Source: Saprospiraceae bacterium (GTDB lineage Bacteria; Bacteroidota; Bacteroidia; Chitinophagales; Saprospiraceae). From it: a stretch of DNA of 64,000 nucleotides. This document shows positions 27,701 through 35,407 of the stretch, piece after piece. Below the pieces are notes generated by a model. That model ran no database searches. It saw only the letters and a program-made list of their open reading frames with translations, and was not told the DNA's origin. Both the position numbers and the translations under genes were made by a program. The stretch lies in assembly GCA_028280415.1 (NCBI GenBank), contig JANQLV010000051.1:1-64000 (forward strand). Direction: 5' to 3'. Position 1 is the first letter of the stretch; each line of letters begins with the position of its first letter.

Positions 27701-27933
27701 TCCGTAAAGGTCAGGCAAAGAATATTCTGAGCGAGGCTATCGGTTTCCATCAGGATACGACCAATCCGGGCGGCCAGGATATGAGTCTTCCCTGTCCCCG
27801 GACCAGCAATGACCATCACCGGGCCCTCAATGTGATTAACAGCCTGTTTTTGGGCATCATTCAAATGCTCCAGGGCTTCCAGAAATGCTTCATTATACTG
27901 ACGAATCGTAGATATTTTTTGCTTATTGGCCAT
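24793..27933 (-). CDS. UvrD/Rep-family helicase fused to a RecB-like nuclease
   Basis: About 1046 residues from the ATG at 27933 (an in-frame TTG at 27960 is less likely). The superfamily 1A motor is complete: Walker A AGPGTGKTH, motif II VDEYQDTN, motif III GDDDQSIYEFQGA, motif IV DNYRSS, and motifs V-VI TAHSSKGLEFEYVFI and RRRLFYVAMTRAK. The C-terminal PD-(D/E)XK nuclease shows GIAMHDAL, GTIDRIDL and IVDYKTG. Four Cys (one in FLRCPLSFYY and three in CGEAACVWC) frame the nuclease as in Fe-S RecB-family nucleases. It combines the activities of AddA-like helicase-nucleases for end processing or repair. AddB is not nearby. Confidence 0.88.
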   Translation of the reverse strand: MANKQKISTIRQYNEAFLEALEHLNDAQKQAVNHIEGPVMVIAGPGTGKTHILAARIGRILMETDSLAQNILCLTFTDAGVHAMRERLLSFIGPEAHRVHIYTFHSFCNTIIQENLEFFGRHDMEPISELEQIELFRRLIDELEYDHPIKGQRNDPYAFERQLRDLMLRMKSENWTTAFIIKKIEAYLDDLPNRPEFIYQRKTRDFEKGAVKEWKIKEEKRKMSRLKAAAALYSRYAALMRRMRRYDYADMILWVLKAFKENEALLRTYQERYLYVLVDEYQDTNGSQNEIVQLLINYWEQPNIFIVGDDDQSIYEFQGARLRNLLDFYKEQKNLELILLQDNYRSSQSILNLSRRLIDHNEHRVVNRIEGLEKKLFSRKAFSKKADPPQILEYPQKWHEVIDIVQKIEAMEKAGLALDEIAIIYAQHRQVADILGLLDKKGIPYNTKRTVNILDLPVIRKLIQILIYINSEQQKAFSGESELYKIMHFDFLDLPLNDLGLLSRYMAHHQYQEKRYWRVVIGQQSLLQKIGLEKPDAFYRVSALLKKMVKASVNQSPLRLIEELINQSGLLHFIVRQKDKEWQLQVLHTFFEFVKKEGDKNPRLNLNQLLETFRRMDANRLPVGIQQSMITGRGVNLVTAHSSKGLEFEYVFIIDAIKDFWEGKRKRVGQFPYPDTLTLSGEEDALEARRRLFYVAMTRAKSFLQISYSLNNEAGKKLEHSIFIDELLGEEQIEIQKKEVDPHSIFESQVLRLQTIEKPRIPEVEKAIVDNLLTGFTLSVSSLNRFLRCPLSFYYENVLNIPSVQSEAASFGIAMHDALRRLFDKMRLSKTKQFPGLKDFLIFFEDEMNKLGAYFSDREFERRMKLGKAHLSNYYKQNINSWSRAVFTEYTVKNVELDGVPLVGTIDRIDLIEKDKVHIVDYKTGSTEEKKIKTPNAKDKLGGLYWRQLVFYKILFELHQTTRRVGTAEISYLEPDRKKNYLKKSINFSAEDVEFVKELIRNSYRKIMNHEFYEGCGEAACVWCDFVKLNIPAQSFADQEAELLDD

Positions 27934-27938
27934 TGATG

Positions 27939-27946
27939 TAAAGATA
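27939..27946 (-). promoter_or_regulatory. -7 box abutting the helicase-nuclease start
   Basis: Minus-strand TATCTTTA (27946-27939) ends 5 nt before the ATG at 27933, the same geometry as at xerD. It supports the ATG start and suggests a leaderless mRNA. The -33 element is poor. Confidence 0.35.
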
Positions 27947-28009
27947 AACAAACTTGACAATTAGCCTTTAAAAGACTCGCTCCCCCCTTTTGACTTTCCT
28001 TTCGCTTTA

Positions 28010-28771
28010 TTACAATATCCACACCTTTACAATCGCCAGGATCACAACAATAATTACCAAGATGTAAGCAAAAATATCCGCTTTTGAATATCTGGTAGCA
28101 AAGGTTGCCGCAATCCAGGCACCGATCAATTGTCCCAAGGCCAATATTAAACCTATTTCCCAATCAATCAATTCTTTCCACTGGAAGATAGCAATGACCA
28201 GAGCGGTATACAACATTATTACAAAAGCTTTTACACCATTAGATTCAATAATGCTGATTTTTGCCCCGAGAACCATAGCCGCAAGAAAAAATATTCCCAT
28301 CCCCATTTGAATAAATCCTCCATAAAAACCTAAAGCAAGAAAGAGAGGAATCGCAATCCAGAAATTAGGCCGGGCATTAATATCCGTTTCCCGGAGCCAG
28401 CGGCTAGGCTTTACAACAATAACAACCAGCATAAGAATCAATAAATAGCGAAAAACAATTTTGAATTGTTCATTACTGACCATAATTGCAGCGACTACCC
28501 CGATAATAGCTCCGACGATCAACGGTATCATATAAGGAAGGCTGCGATTTAATTTAAGCCGTCCGTTTCTGTAAAACACCCAGCTTGCCATCATACTATT
28601 GGCCATAACGCCAAGCCGGTTTGTTCCATTAGCCAGGTTCCCGGGGAGCCCGATCAATTCAGTGAGTATAGTCAATGTAATAGCGGAACCATTTCCGGCA
28701 AGGGTATTAATAAAACCAGCTATAAGCCCACCCATTACCGCGACTAAATAGATATAAGGCTCCAGTTCCAT
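28010..28771 (-). CDS. TauE/SafE-family membrane transporter
   Basis: 253 residues with eight hydrophobic segments and the family's repeated glycine-rich loops (GFINTLAGNGSA near 20-31, GFYGGFIQMGMGIF near 147-160). It belongs to the sulfite exporter TauE/SafE superfamily, which moves small anions across the inner membrane; the substrate cannot be told. It lies 6 nt downstream of the methylmalonyl-CoA epimerase gene, so they share a transcript. Confidence 0.88.
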   Translation of the reverse strand: MELEPYIYLVAVMGGLIAGFINTLAGNGSAITLTILTELIGLPGNLANGTNRLGVMANSMMASWVFYRNGRLKLNRSLPYMIPLIVGAIIGVVAAIMVSNEQFKIVFRYLLILMLVVIVVKPSRWLRETDINARPNFWIAIPLFLALGFYGGFIQMGMGIFFLAAMVLGAKISIIESNGVKAFVIMLYTALVIAIFQWKELIDWEIGLILALGQLIGAWIAATFATRYSKADIFAYILVIIVVILAIVKVWIL

Positions 28772-28777
28772 GTAAAG

Positions 28778-29188
28778 TTATTTTTCTTCCCGAATTTCCT
28801 GACACAGTTCAACCAATACCCCATTTGCAGATTTTGGATGTACAAAGCAGACTAGCTTATTATCTGCGCCTCGTTTGGGTTTCTCATTAAGCAAGCGAAA
28901 GCCTTCTGCTCGTAATCTTTCCATTTCTGCATAAATATCCGATACTTCAAAGGCGATATGATGAATCCCTTCTCCTTTCTTCGCAAGGAATTTGGCGATT
29001 GGGCCATCTGGTGCAGTTGAAGCTAGCAATTCGATTTTATTGGGTCCCGCTTGAAAAAAGGAGGTCATCACCTTTTCCGAGCTGACTTCTTCAATCTTGT
29101 AATGTGCCGTTCCCAATAATTGTTTGAATAATTTATTGCTTTCTTCTAAATTGGCAACAGCAATACCTATATGTTCGATTTTTTTCAT
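28778..29188 (-). CDS. mce: Methylmalonyl-CoA epimerase
   Basis: Interconverts (R)- and (S)-methylmalonyl-CoA in propionyl-CoA metabolism. It is a 136-residue VOC-fold protein with paired beta-alpha-beta units: the first metal His is in IEHIGIAV, the second in GEGIHHIAFEVSD, and the last ligand Glu in VLVELCQE. The family motif HPKSANGVLVEL is present. Methylmalonyl-CoA mutase is not in the window. It is the first gene of a pair with the TauE/SafE transporter. Confidence 0.92.
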   Translation of the reverse strand: MKKIEHIGIAVANLEESNKLFKQLLGTAHYKIEEVSSEKVMTSFFQAGPNKIELLASTAPDGPIAKFLAKKGEGIHHIAFEVSDIYAEMERLRAEGFRLLNEKPKRGADNKLVCFVHPKSANGVLVELCQEIREEK

Positions 29189-29418
29189 TTTAAAAGTAAT
29201 TTGTTAAAGAAATTTTAAAAAGAGAAGCCAGATTAAACGGAAAAAACACCCTTTGGTCAAAGCTAACAAATACCAGATATACTTAAAACAAGCGGTTTGG
29301 ATTTTTTAAATTCTTCCCTTTTGTTTTGAAAGATGTGCCGATGGAAAATAATTAGTTTATTCATCAATGCGTTTTTAAATTGGTATAAAACCTATTTTAT
29401 TAATTAAAATCTGGCCTT

Positions 29419-29721
29419 ATGAAATCGAAATTCTTAATTCTTGGACTATTATTTCTGTTTTCACTAACGGCAGTCCATGCGCAACAAAGCCCGGTCAAAA
29501 GCAGGCATCAAAAGATTGAAAAGAATACGGATCGAAAAGATATTTCCAAACGAAAATCTTATAAAGTAAAGAACAGAAAGACTGCTACTTTAAACAATAA
29601 AAAGATTCGTGCTAAACAAAACAAAAGATTCATCAAAAACCGGAAAGCCGTAAAAGCCCGAAAAAAATACCGGGCCAAACAGATGAAACTACAAAAGAAA
29701 TACCTTCGAAAGACAGGTTAG
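29419..29721 (+). CDS. Small exported Lys/Arg-rich protein
   Basis: 100 residues. A clear signal peptide (ends AVHAQQ) precedes a mature part in which well over a third of residues are Lys or Arg and acidic residues are almost absent. It may bind anionic polymers such as LPS, nucleic acid or polyphosphate in the periplasm; this rests on charge alone. Single gene, followed by a strong terminator. Confidence 0.65.
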   Translation: MKSKFLILGLLFLFSLTAVHAQQSPVKSRHQKIEKNTDRKDISKRKSYKVKNRKTATLNNKKIRAKQNKRFIKNRKAVKARKKYRAKQMKLQKKYLRKTG

Positions 29722-29757
29722 TCTTTCGCAAAGAACTTTAAATTCCCGAGTTTTCTG

Positions 29758-29796
29758 AACGGGCTGATGGTAAAAGAATCATTAGCCCGTTTTTTA
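29758..29796. terminator. Intrinsic terminator between convergent genes
   Basis: 12-bp stem AACGGGCTGATG (29758-29769) with CATTAGCCCGTT (29780-29791), one G-T pair, then a T run on the plus strand. It ends the small basic-protein gene and touches the stop of the convergent His-rich lipoprotein gene. Confidence 0.8.
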
Positions 29797-30270
29797 TTGT
29801 GGTGCATTCAACAGGAGCGATTCCAATTTTCCCTTTATTGCTAAAATCGAATCCCGAAATTCTTTCTGAATAATAAGCATATCACTCGCTGGTAGTTGAT
29901 ACTTTGGTGCATGACTGTGATCATGGCTATGATCATGGTTGTGGTCATGACCGCTATGATCGTGCCCATCGTGCTCAAAGCCGGGCACTTCAACATGGTT
30001 TTCATTCCAGTATTCCAGCCTTTTTTCCAAAACCTCTACCGATTTCACAAACTTCAATTCTTCATCGCTTAAGGCCTCTGCTTGCACTTGTATGCTCCCT
30101 CGTAATGATTGGAGTTTCTCTATATTGGAATCCATCTCTTTTCTGATTTTGAGTGCTTCGTTGTGTACATCTGCCGCTTCGTGTAAAATCTTATGCTCTG
30201 CTGAGGTCCCGCTACAAGCGATAAATAGTATTAGCGAAAAAAGGAAAAGAATAGCAGCTTGTTTTTTCAT
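29794..30270 (-). CDS. Lipoprotein with His/Asp metal-binding stretch
   Basis: 158 residues. A lipoprotein signal with lipobox FIACSG anchors it; a helical, coiled-coil-prone domain follows. A loop at about 102-124 is built of alternating His and Asp (EHDGHDHSGHDHNH and similar), with about a dozen His in two dozen residues, like the zinc/nickel-binding loops of metal transporters and chaperones. Metal storage or delivery at the outer membrane or periplasm is inferred. No transporter gene lies adjacent. Confidence 0.7.
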   Translation of the reverse strand: MKKQAAILFLFSLILFIACSGTSAEHKILHEAADVHNEALKIRKEMDSNIEKLQSLRGSIQVQAEALSDEELKFVKSVEVLEKRLEYWNENHVEVPGFEHDGHDHSGHDHNHDHSHDHSHAPKYQLPASDMLIIQKEFRDSILAIKGKLESLLLNAPQ

Positions 30271-30341
30271 GATTATCTATTTTATATTCAAAGTTATTAT
30301 TATGGAGCTCCAGAGAAATTATTTATCAAAAGTTCTGTATC

Positions 30342-31127
30342 TCAATGACTCTTCGTTCTCCCTCCGTCTACCGTCAGATTGGTCCCGGTAATATAAGACG
30401 CTGCCGGGCTGGCCAGAAAAGCAACCGCTGCTCCTACTTCCAGCGGATCCGCAAATCTTTCCATTGGTACCTGTGCTTTCATCATCGCCAAAACCTCTTC
30501 TTCCGTTTTTCCCCATTTTTTTGCACGATCGCGCATAATCTCTGCCAATCGTTCGGTTTGGGTAAAACCGGGTAATACATTGTTTACTGTAATCCCGTGG
30601 CCTCCTAATTCATTGGCCATCGTTTTTGCCCAGTTACCAACCGCTGCTCTTATCGTATTCGAAACGCCTAAACCCTGCAGGGGTTCACGAATAGAAGTAG
30701 AAACAATATTAATAATCCGACCATAGGCACTTTTTTTCATCCCCTCAAGGACAAGTTTTGTTAACACTTGATTACAAACAAGATGATTGTTAAAAGCTTG
30801 CGTAAAATCAGCTTCGGTAGCTTCAATGATTGCCCCTCCGGGAGGGCCTCCGGTATTATTGACAAGAATATGGATTATTTTGGTGTTTACCAGCTTTTGT
30901 AGCTGTTTTTTTAAATCTGCAATATCCGTATAATCGACAACTATATAAGCGTGTTGTTGTCCTTGTGAGTGGTCTAATTCGGATAATGCTATAGTCAGAG
31001 TCTTTACATTTCGAGCCAGTAAAGTCACATTGGCTCCCAGTCTGGATAATTCAATTGCCGCTGCTTTCCCGATTCCTTTACTGCTTCCCCCAACGAGAGC
31101 GTTTTTATTTTTTAAATCTAAATCCAC
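30342..31127 (-). CDS. SDR-family protein lacking the catalytic Tyr/Lys
   Basis: 261 residues with a classical short-chain dehydrogenase Rossmann fold: GGSSKGIGKAAA (14-25), VVDYTD, NNTGGPPGG and the C-terminal ITGTNLTVDGG. The start is GTG; a stop lies just upstream in frame. At the active site the usual Y-x-x-x-K reads S-N-T-I-R (in GVSNTIRAAVGNWAK), so both Tyr and Lys are replaced, while the preceding Ser (IVSTS) is kept. It may be non-catalytic, or use another mechanism. Annotated 3-oxoacyl-ACP reductases of this subgroup exist, but activity should not be assumed. Confidence 0.8.
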   Translation of the reverse strand: MDLDLKNKNALVGGSSKGIGKAAAIELSRLGANVTLLARNVKTLTIALSELDHSQGQQHAYIVVDYTDIADLKKQLQKLVNTKIIHILVNNTGGPPGGAIIEATEADFTQAFNNHLVCNQVLTKLVLEGMKKSAYGRIINIVSTSIREPLQGLGVSNTIRAAVGNWAKTMANELGGHGITVNNVLPGFTQTERLAEIMRDRAKKWGKTEEEVLAMMKAQVPMERFADPLEVGAAVAFLASPAASYITGTNLTVDGGRTKSH

Positions 31128-31362
31128 TTTCTAAATTTTTATTGCTATTGTAAAACCTATGATACTAAAGAATATGAATAACTTCAAGATATTTGGAGAT
31201 AACTTTAAGAAGGGATCGAATATTAGGTGTGAGATTTTAGTTTTAATTCTTATTTTAGGGCTTCGAATATCTGGTGTAGATAAGGGCAGGAGATTTCAAA
31301 ATACCCAGTACCTACTGTTCTAAAGTCTCACCTTTTTTCTAAAAATAAAAACCAAGTCAATT

Positions 31363-31881
31363 ATGGCCATAGCGAAACCTTTTAATTTGAAAAAATGGAT
31401 CGATGAGCATCGAGATTTGCTCAAACCACCTGTTGGCAATAAGCAGGTATATTTCGAAAACGATGACTATATCGTGATGGTAGTTGGTGGACCTAATGGT
31501 CGAAAAGATTATCATTACGAAGATGGTGAAGAATTATTCTATCAGTTAGAAGGAGATATTACGTTAAAGATCATCAATGAAGATGGTACGCCTGAAGATA
31601 TACAGATCAAAGAAGGAGATATGTTCCTCTTGCCACCACGTATTCCACATTCTCCTCAACGTCCGGCCAATACTATTGGATTAGTAATCGAACGTTATCG
31701 TAGAGATGGTGAAAAAGACAAATTGATGTGGTTTTGCGAAAACTGTAATAATAAATTACATGAAGCCAGCTTTGAAATGACGGATATTGTCAATCAACTT
31801 CCTCCGGTTATGAATCATTTTATGAATTCAGAAGAACTGCGAACCTGCAACAGTTGTGGGGCGGTGATGGAGAAAGTATAG
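31363..31881 (+). CDS. 3-hydroxyanthranilate 3,4-dioxygenase
   Basis: Opens the ring of 3-hydroxyanthranilate to 2-amino-3-carboxymuconate semialdehyde in tryptophan/kynurenine breakdown or quinolinate/NAD synthesis. 172 residues. The cupin ferrous site is His51, Glu57 and His96, with substrate Arg47 and Arg99 conserved. The bacterial-type C-terminal rubredoxin-like metal site is also present: Cys125-x-x-Cys128 and Cys162-x-x-Cys165. Other kynurenine-pathway genes are not nearby. It lies 15 nt before lpxH. Confidence 0.93.
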   Translation: MAIAKPFNLKKWIDEHRDLLKPPVGNKQVYFENDDYIVMVVGGPNGRKDYHYEDGEELFYQLEGDITLKIINEDGTPEDIQIKEGDMFLLPPRIPHSPQRPANTIGLVIERYRRDGEKDKLMWFCENCNNKLHEASFEMTDIVNQLPPVMNHFMNSEELRTCNSCGAVMEKV

Positions 31882-31896
31882 CCAGTCCAATAATTC

Positions 31897-32670
31897 ATGA
31901 TTAAGAAGATTTATTTCGCATCGGATTTCCATTTGGGAATCGATGCGAAGTACAGCAGTAAGGAACGCGAACAACAGATTGTTCGCTGGCTCGACATGAT
32001 CAAAGCAGATGCAGAAGCAATTTATCTGGTTGGGGATGTCTTTGATTTCTGGTTTGAGTATAAAACTGTTGTCCCTAAAGGTTTTGTTCGTTTGCTGGGA
32101 AAACTGGCCGAACTGCGCGATAGCGGAATCGAGATATTTTTTTTCATTGGCAATCATGATATGTGGATGTTCCGGTATTTCGAAGAGGAATTAAATATTC
32201 CGATTTACCGGAAACCCATTCGTAAAGAAATCAAAGGCAAATCCTTTTTCATCGGTCATGGAGATGGTCTGGGGCCCGGTGATCATGGATATAAGTTTAT
32301 TAAAAAAATCTTTTCCAATAAAATCTGCCAGTGGTTATTCGCTCGCCTGCATCCCAACTTTGGAATCTGGCTGGCTAATTTCTGGTCCAATAAAAGCCGG
32401 GAAGCTAACGCCCGGGAAGATGTTTTCACCAATAAAAAAAATGAATGGCTTTTAACCTATGCCAACCAGAAGATAGAAGAACAGCACACCGATTTTTTTG
32501 TCTTTGGGCATCGGCATCTTCCTCTGGATTTTAAGCTAAAAAACGAAAAGAGTCGTTATATAAATCTGGGAGAATGGATGAATTTCAATTCTTATGCTGT
32601 TTTCGATGGTCAGCATCTGGAAATTCGCTTCTTCGAAAATGAAAACGGAAAAGTAATCAAAGATGATTAA
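31897..32670 (+). CDS. lpxH: UDP-2,3-diacylglucosamine diphosphatase
   Basis: Hydrolyses UDP-2,3-diacylglucosamine to lipid X in lipid A synthesis at the inner membrane. It is a 257-residue calcineurin-like phosphoesterase with all metal motifs: Asp10-x-His12 (SDFHLG), GDVFDFW, GNHDMW, GHGDG and GHRH. The sequence agrees with LpxH rather than with other phosphoesterases. Its stop overlaps the next ATG by 8 nt. It complements lptB and kdsD in this window as LPS genes. Confidence 0.9.
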   Translation: MIKKIYFASDFHLGIDAKYSSKEREQQIVRWLDMIKADAEAIYLVGDVFDFWFEYKTVVPKGFVRLLGKLAELRDSGIEIFFFIGNHDMWMFRYFEEELNIPIYRKPIRKEIKGKSFFIGHGDGLGPGDHGYKFIKKIFSNKICQWLFARLHPNFGIWLANFWSNKSREANAREDVFTNKKNEWLLTYANQKIEEQHTDFFVFGHRHLPLDFKLKNEKSRYINLGEWMNFNSYAVFDGQHLEIRFFENENGKVIKDD

Positions 32671-33568
32671 AAAGATTTTAACTACAAACACCTTTTCTGC
32701 AAAAGCGCTTAGATGCCTGCTGCTTTCGCTGTGCTTTTTATTGATTATTAACTGTTCACCAAGTACCGGCGGGGATATTAGTAGCAGTCCCGTAGAGCAA
32801 ACCGAACCTACGAATGATCCAGATCACCCCAGTCTTATTTATAAAGTCTTAATGCCAGCCAAATATTTCACGGTTGATAAACTTAATCAACTTTATCTCG
32901 TCACCGAGCGCAACGAAGTGATCAAATACGATATCAATGGTACGGAAGTTTTTCGCTACAATAATAATTTTCTGGAAAATCTGACACATGTTGATGTAAC
33001 TGATCCCTTTAATATTCTCTTGTACTATCCCGATTATCTTACCGCTATTACAGTTGATCGTACGTTGAGTCAAGTTGGTGAGTTTAATCTTACGACCCTC
33101 GACTTTAATAAAATTCAGGCAATTGGTACCTCAAATGATGGCAATATCTGGCTTTACGATGATCTTGGTTTCAAATTAAAAAAAATCAGCAAGAACGGTA
33201 CATTGCTTCGAGAAAGTGTCGATCTGAGCCTCCAGCTCAATTATGCACCCAAACCCACTTTTGTAATGGAAAGAGAAAATGATGTATATCTCAATGATCC
33301 GGAATACGGCATCATTATTTTTAACATTTTTGGCGAATATAACAGTACCTTAAATAATCTAAAAGGTATCGACCGGTTTCAGATTTTCGATAATCGATTG
33401 GTATACAAAAAAGAAAAAGAAATTATTACTTATCATTTACAATCTCTGGATTCAAAAATTTTAAAACTTCCAGTCGAATTATCTGCTTCGGATGATGCTA
33501 TGATCCAAAAAAACCGGCTTTATGTCAGCAATGATTCCGGCTTGTTCGTTTATCAGATAGAGGGATAG
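32663..33568 (+). CDS. Lipoprotein with beta-propeller-like repeats
   Basis: 301 residues. A signal with lipobox IINCSP is followed by a Ser/Pro linker. The rest is beta-rich with repeating blades (LYLVTERNEVIKYD, NIWLYDDLGFKLKKI, VYLNDPEYGIIIFN, LYVSNDSGLFVYQI), as in NHL- or WD-like propellers. It overlaps the lpxH stop by 8 nt, which implies translational coupling. Substrate or partner unknown. Confidence 0.7.
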   Translation: MIKKILTTNTFSAKALRCLLLSLCFLLIINCSPSTGGDISSSPVEQTEPTNDPDHPSLIYKVLMPAKYFTVDKLNQLYLVTERNEVIKYDINGTEVFRYNNNFLENLTHVDVTDPFNILLYYPDYLTAITVDRTLSQVGEFNLTTLDFNKIQAIGTSNDGNIWLYDDLGFKLKKISKNGTLLRESVDLSLQLNYAPKPTFVMERENDVYLNDPEYGIIIFNIFGEYNSTLNNLKGIDRFQIFDNRLVYKKEKEIITYHLQSLDSKILKLPVELSASDDAMIQKNRLYVSNDSGLFVYQIEG

Positions 33569-33770
33569 TTAGCATACAGTCTTAACTGCTAAGTATAATA
33601 TAAAAGACTAGGTAAAATAAAATCTGGTATTCCGACGAGTATTAAAAAAATATAAAAGCTTCGTCCAAGTGTAAAAATCACTGAAGTTTATGTGGTATTT
33701 CGGGCATCCCTATTTCAGTGCATTTATTATTAGGTATTCTCTAAAGTATAAGTCCTTAGTCTATGATTCT

Positions 33771-34652
33771 TTAGGGATGATTTGCTAGAAACGTAGCGGT
33801 ATCAACCCAGGCGCCTCCATCAAGAACTTCCAAATCTGCCGCGGCTATATTATCAAAACTTCGTACTTCTGTGCCAGCCGGACTACCTCCAGCGCCCCAG
33901 CGAAGAAAATTATAATTTCCCATACTGGCGTTTTTCACCTTAAAGGTTACTGTTGATCCACCGCTTAGTGCTGCGGTACCACTCAAGGTAGGTGCAAAGC
34001 AACAATACTTCTTCCCATTTAAGTAACTCTCACCACCTGATCGTGCCTCAATACCACTTGCAGCAATTAATTTGGCAGTTGTCAGATCTTTGCACTCGTG
34101 ATACAAGTTTGCAGCGGTAGAGTCAGGCGGAATGGGTTTACCAGCATCTTTAAATATCTTTTGATCTGGTCTAAGCACTGGATCAACTGCTACTGGTACT
34201 GTTGCTACGAAGGCATCCCATTTTTCCTGTACCTCTGCTTCATTCTGAAGTCCTTTTAAACCCTCAAAAAGTTTCTTATTCAAATCAGTTGTTGTACTAG
34301 CGGGCGATAAGTAAGCTGCGAATTCTTTCTTCCGTGAATTTATTCGCTCTTGTAGGTCTTTGCTCAGCTTGCTAAACATTACTCTTTGAATCGTACCTCC
34401 GCCAGCCAGAGAATTGTTGCTCCTTTTTGCCAAAGGTTTTGTGAAGTTGTTATTGGCCATTTCCTGAAAAGCTCTCAGTTGTGAAACTTGCGGACTATTA
34501 TTTGCCATCTCCTGCATTTTTCGTTGCGCAATAGCTGCTGGTCTATTATCCACAAAACGAATAGTTGACTCACTATCATTATGCATCTGAGATTTAGCAG
34601 TAGGAAATGATTGATTTTCCTTTTCCTTTATTTTGTCAGCTGGGGCATTCAT
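33771..34652 (-). CDS. Orphan effector-like protein with DNRP/QEMANNSPQ leader
   Basis: 293 residues from the ATG at 34652; an in-frame GTG at 34694 is an alternative. The N-terminal part has FVDNRPAAIAQRKMQEMANN followed by SPQVSQLRAFQEMANN and then TIQRVM. This leader is characteristic of Bacteroidota proteins that often carry a DUF4157 domain and are linked to extracellular contractile injection systems or polymorphic toxins. No DUF4157 HExxH motif is present. The C-terminus (about 175-293) has LYHECKDLTTAKLIAASGIEA, faintly like the start of ADP-ribosyltransferase-type folds. No signal peptide. It follows frr by 54 nt. No injection-system genes are in the window. Confidence 0.65.
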   Translation of the reverse strand: MNAPADKIKEKENQSFPTAKSQMHNDSESTIRFVDNRPAAIAQRKMQEMANNSPQVSQLRAFQEMANNNFTKPLAKRSNNSLAGGGTIQRVMFSKLSKDLQERINSRKKEFAAYLSPASTTTDLNKKLFEGLKGLQNEAEVQEKWDAFVATVPVAVDPVLRPDQKIFKDAGKPIPPDSTAANLYHECKDLTTAKLIAASGIEARSGGESYLNGKKYCCFAPTLSGTAALSGGSTVTFKVKNASMGNYNFLRWGAGGSPAGTEVRSFDNIAAADLEVLDGGAWVDTATFLANHP

Positions 34653-34706
34653 TTTTTCCTTTTCAGGTTTTATTCTATTGCTTACAACATTCACATAGTC
34701 AACAAA

Positions 34707-35267
34707 TTATACAGTCATTATATCTTTTTCTTTAGCAGCTACGATTTCATTAACCTGATCTCCAAATTTATTGATCATTTTCTGAACTTCGTCTTCCTTG
34801 CGTTTCCCGGTATCTTCCGGAAGTCCGTTTTTTACCGCATTCTTAATGGAGGTCATCATCTTTTGGCGAACGTTTCGAAGACTAACCTTTGCATCTTCTC
34901 CTGTCGATTTAGCCCTTTTAACCATTTCTTTTCGCCGTTCTTCGGTAAGAGGTGGAACACTGATACGAATCATCTCTCCATCATTCATTGGAGTCAATCC
35001 CAAATTAGCTTCGAAAATAGCTTTTTCAATTGGGCCCAACATCGTTTTTTCCCAAGGTTGAATAGTTAACGTTTTGGAATCCTGGGTTGCAAGATTTGCA
35101 ACTTGTCCCAGGGGGGTTGGTGTGCCATAGTATTCAACTACTATACCACCTAAAACGGCCGTCGAAGCTTTCCCGGTTCTGATCTTGACTAATTCATGTT
35201 TAAGGAAATCAATTGTTGATTCCATTTCTATTTGGGACATTGCAAAAAGATCATCAATATCTTCCAT
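34707..35267 (-). CDS. frr: Ribosome recycling factor
   Basis: Splits post-termination ribosomes with EF-G. 186 residues, the standard length. Characteristic segments are visible: FLKHELVKIRTGKAS near 20-34, VEYYGTPTPLGQVANL, TIQPWEKTMLGPIEKAI, and IRISVPPLTEERRKEMVKRA. The first gene after a hairpin-containing gap; the effector-like gene lies downstream on the same strand. pyrH, its common neighbour, is absent. Confidence 0.96.
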   Translation of the reverse strand: MEDIDDLFAMSQIEMESTIDFLKHELVKIRTGKASTAVLGGIVVEYYGTPTPLGQVANLATQDSKTLTIQPWEKTMLGPIEKAIFEANLGLTPMNDGEMIRISVPPLTEERRKEMVKRAKSTGEDAKVSLRNVRQKMMTSIKNAVKNGLPEDTGKRKEDEVQKMINKFGDQVNEIVAAKEKDIMTV

Positions 35268-35298
35268 TGTATTCTATTTTTATTAAGTCATAAATTAC

Positions 35299-35334
35299 TT
35301 GCATCAAAATGTTTAAAACAAAAATTGATGCAAG
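35299..35334 (-). promoter_or_regulatory. Inverted repeat upstream of frr
   Basis: CTTGCATCAA (35299-35308) and TTGATGCAAG (35325-35334) form a perfect 10-bp stem with a 16-nt A-rich loop, 31 nt upstream of the frr start on the minus strand. No T-run follows. It could be an mRNA leader hairpin or a weak terminator for the PIN-like gene. Confidence 0.4.
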
Positions 35335-35407
35335 AGTTCCTATGATTGATACGAATCATACTTGCTAAAGTAATGAAAATGGAGAAAAATTAAAAAAAAG
35401 AATAGAA

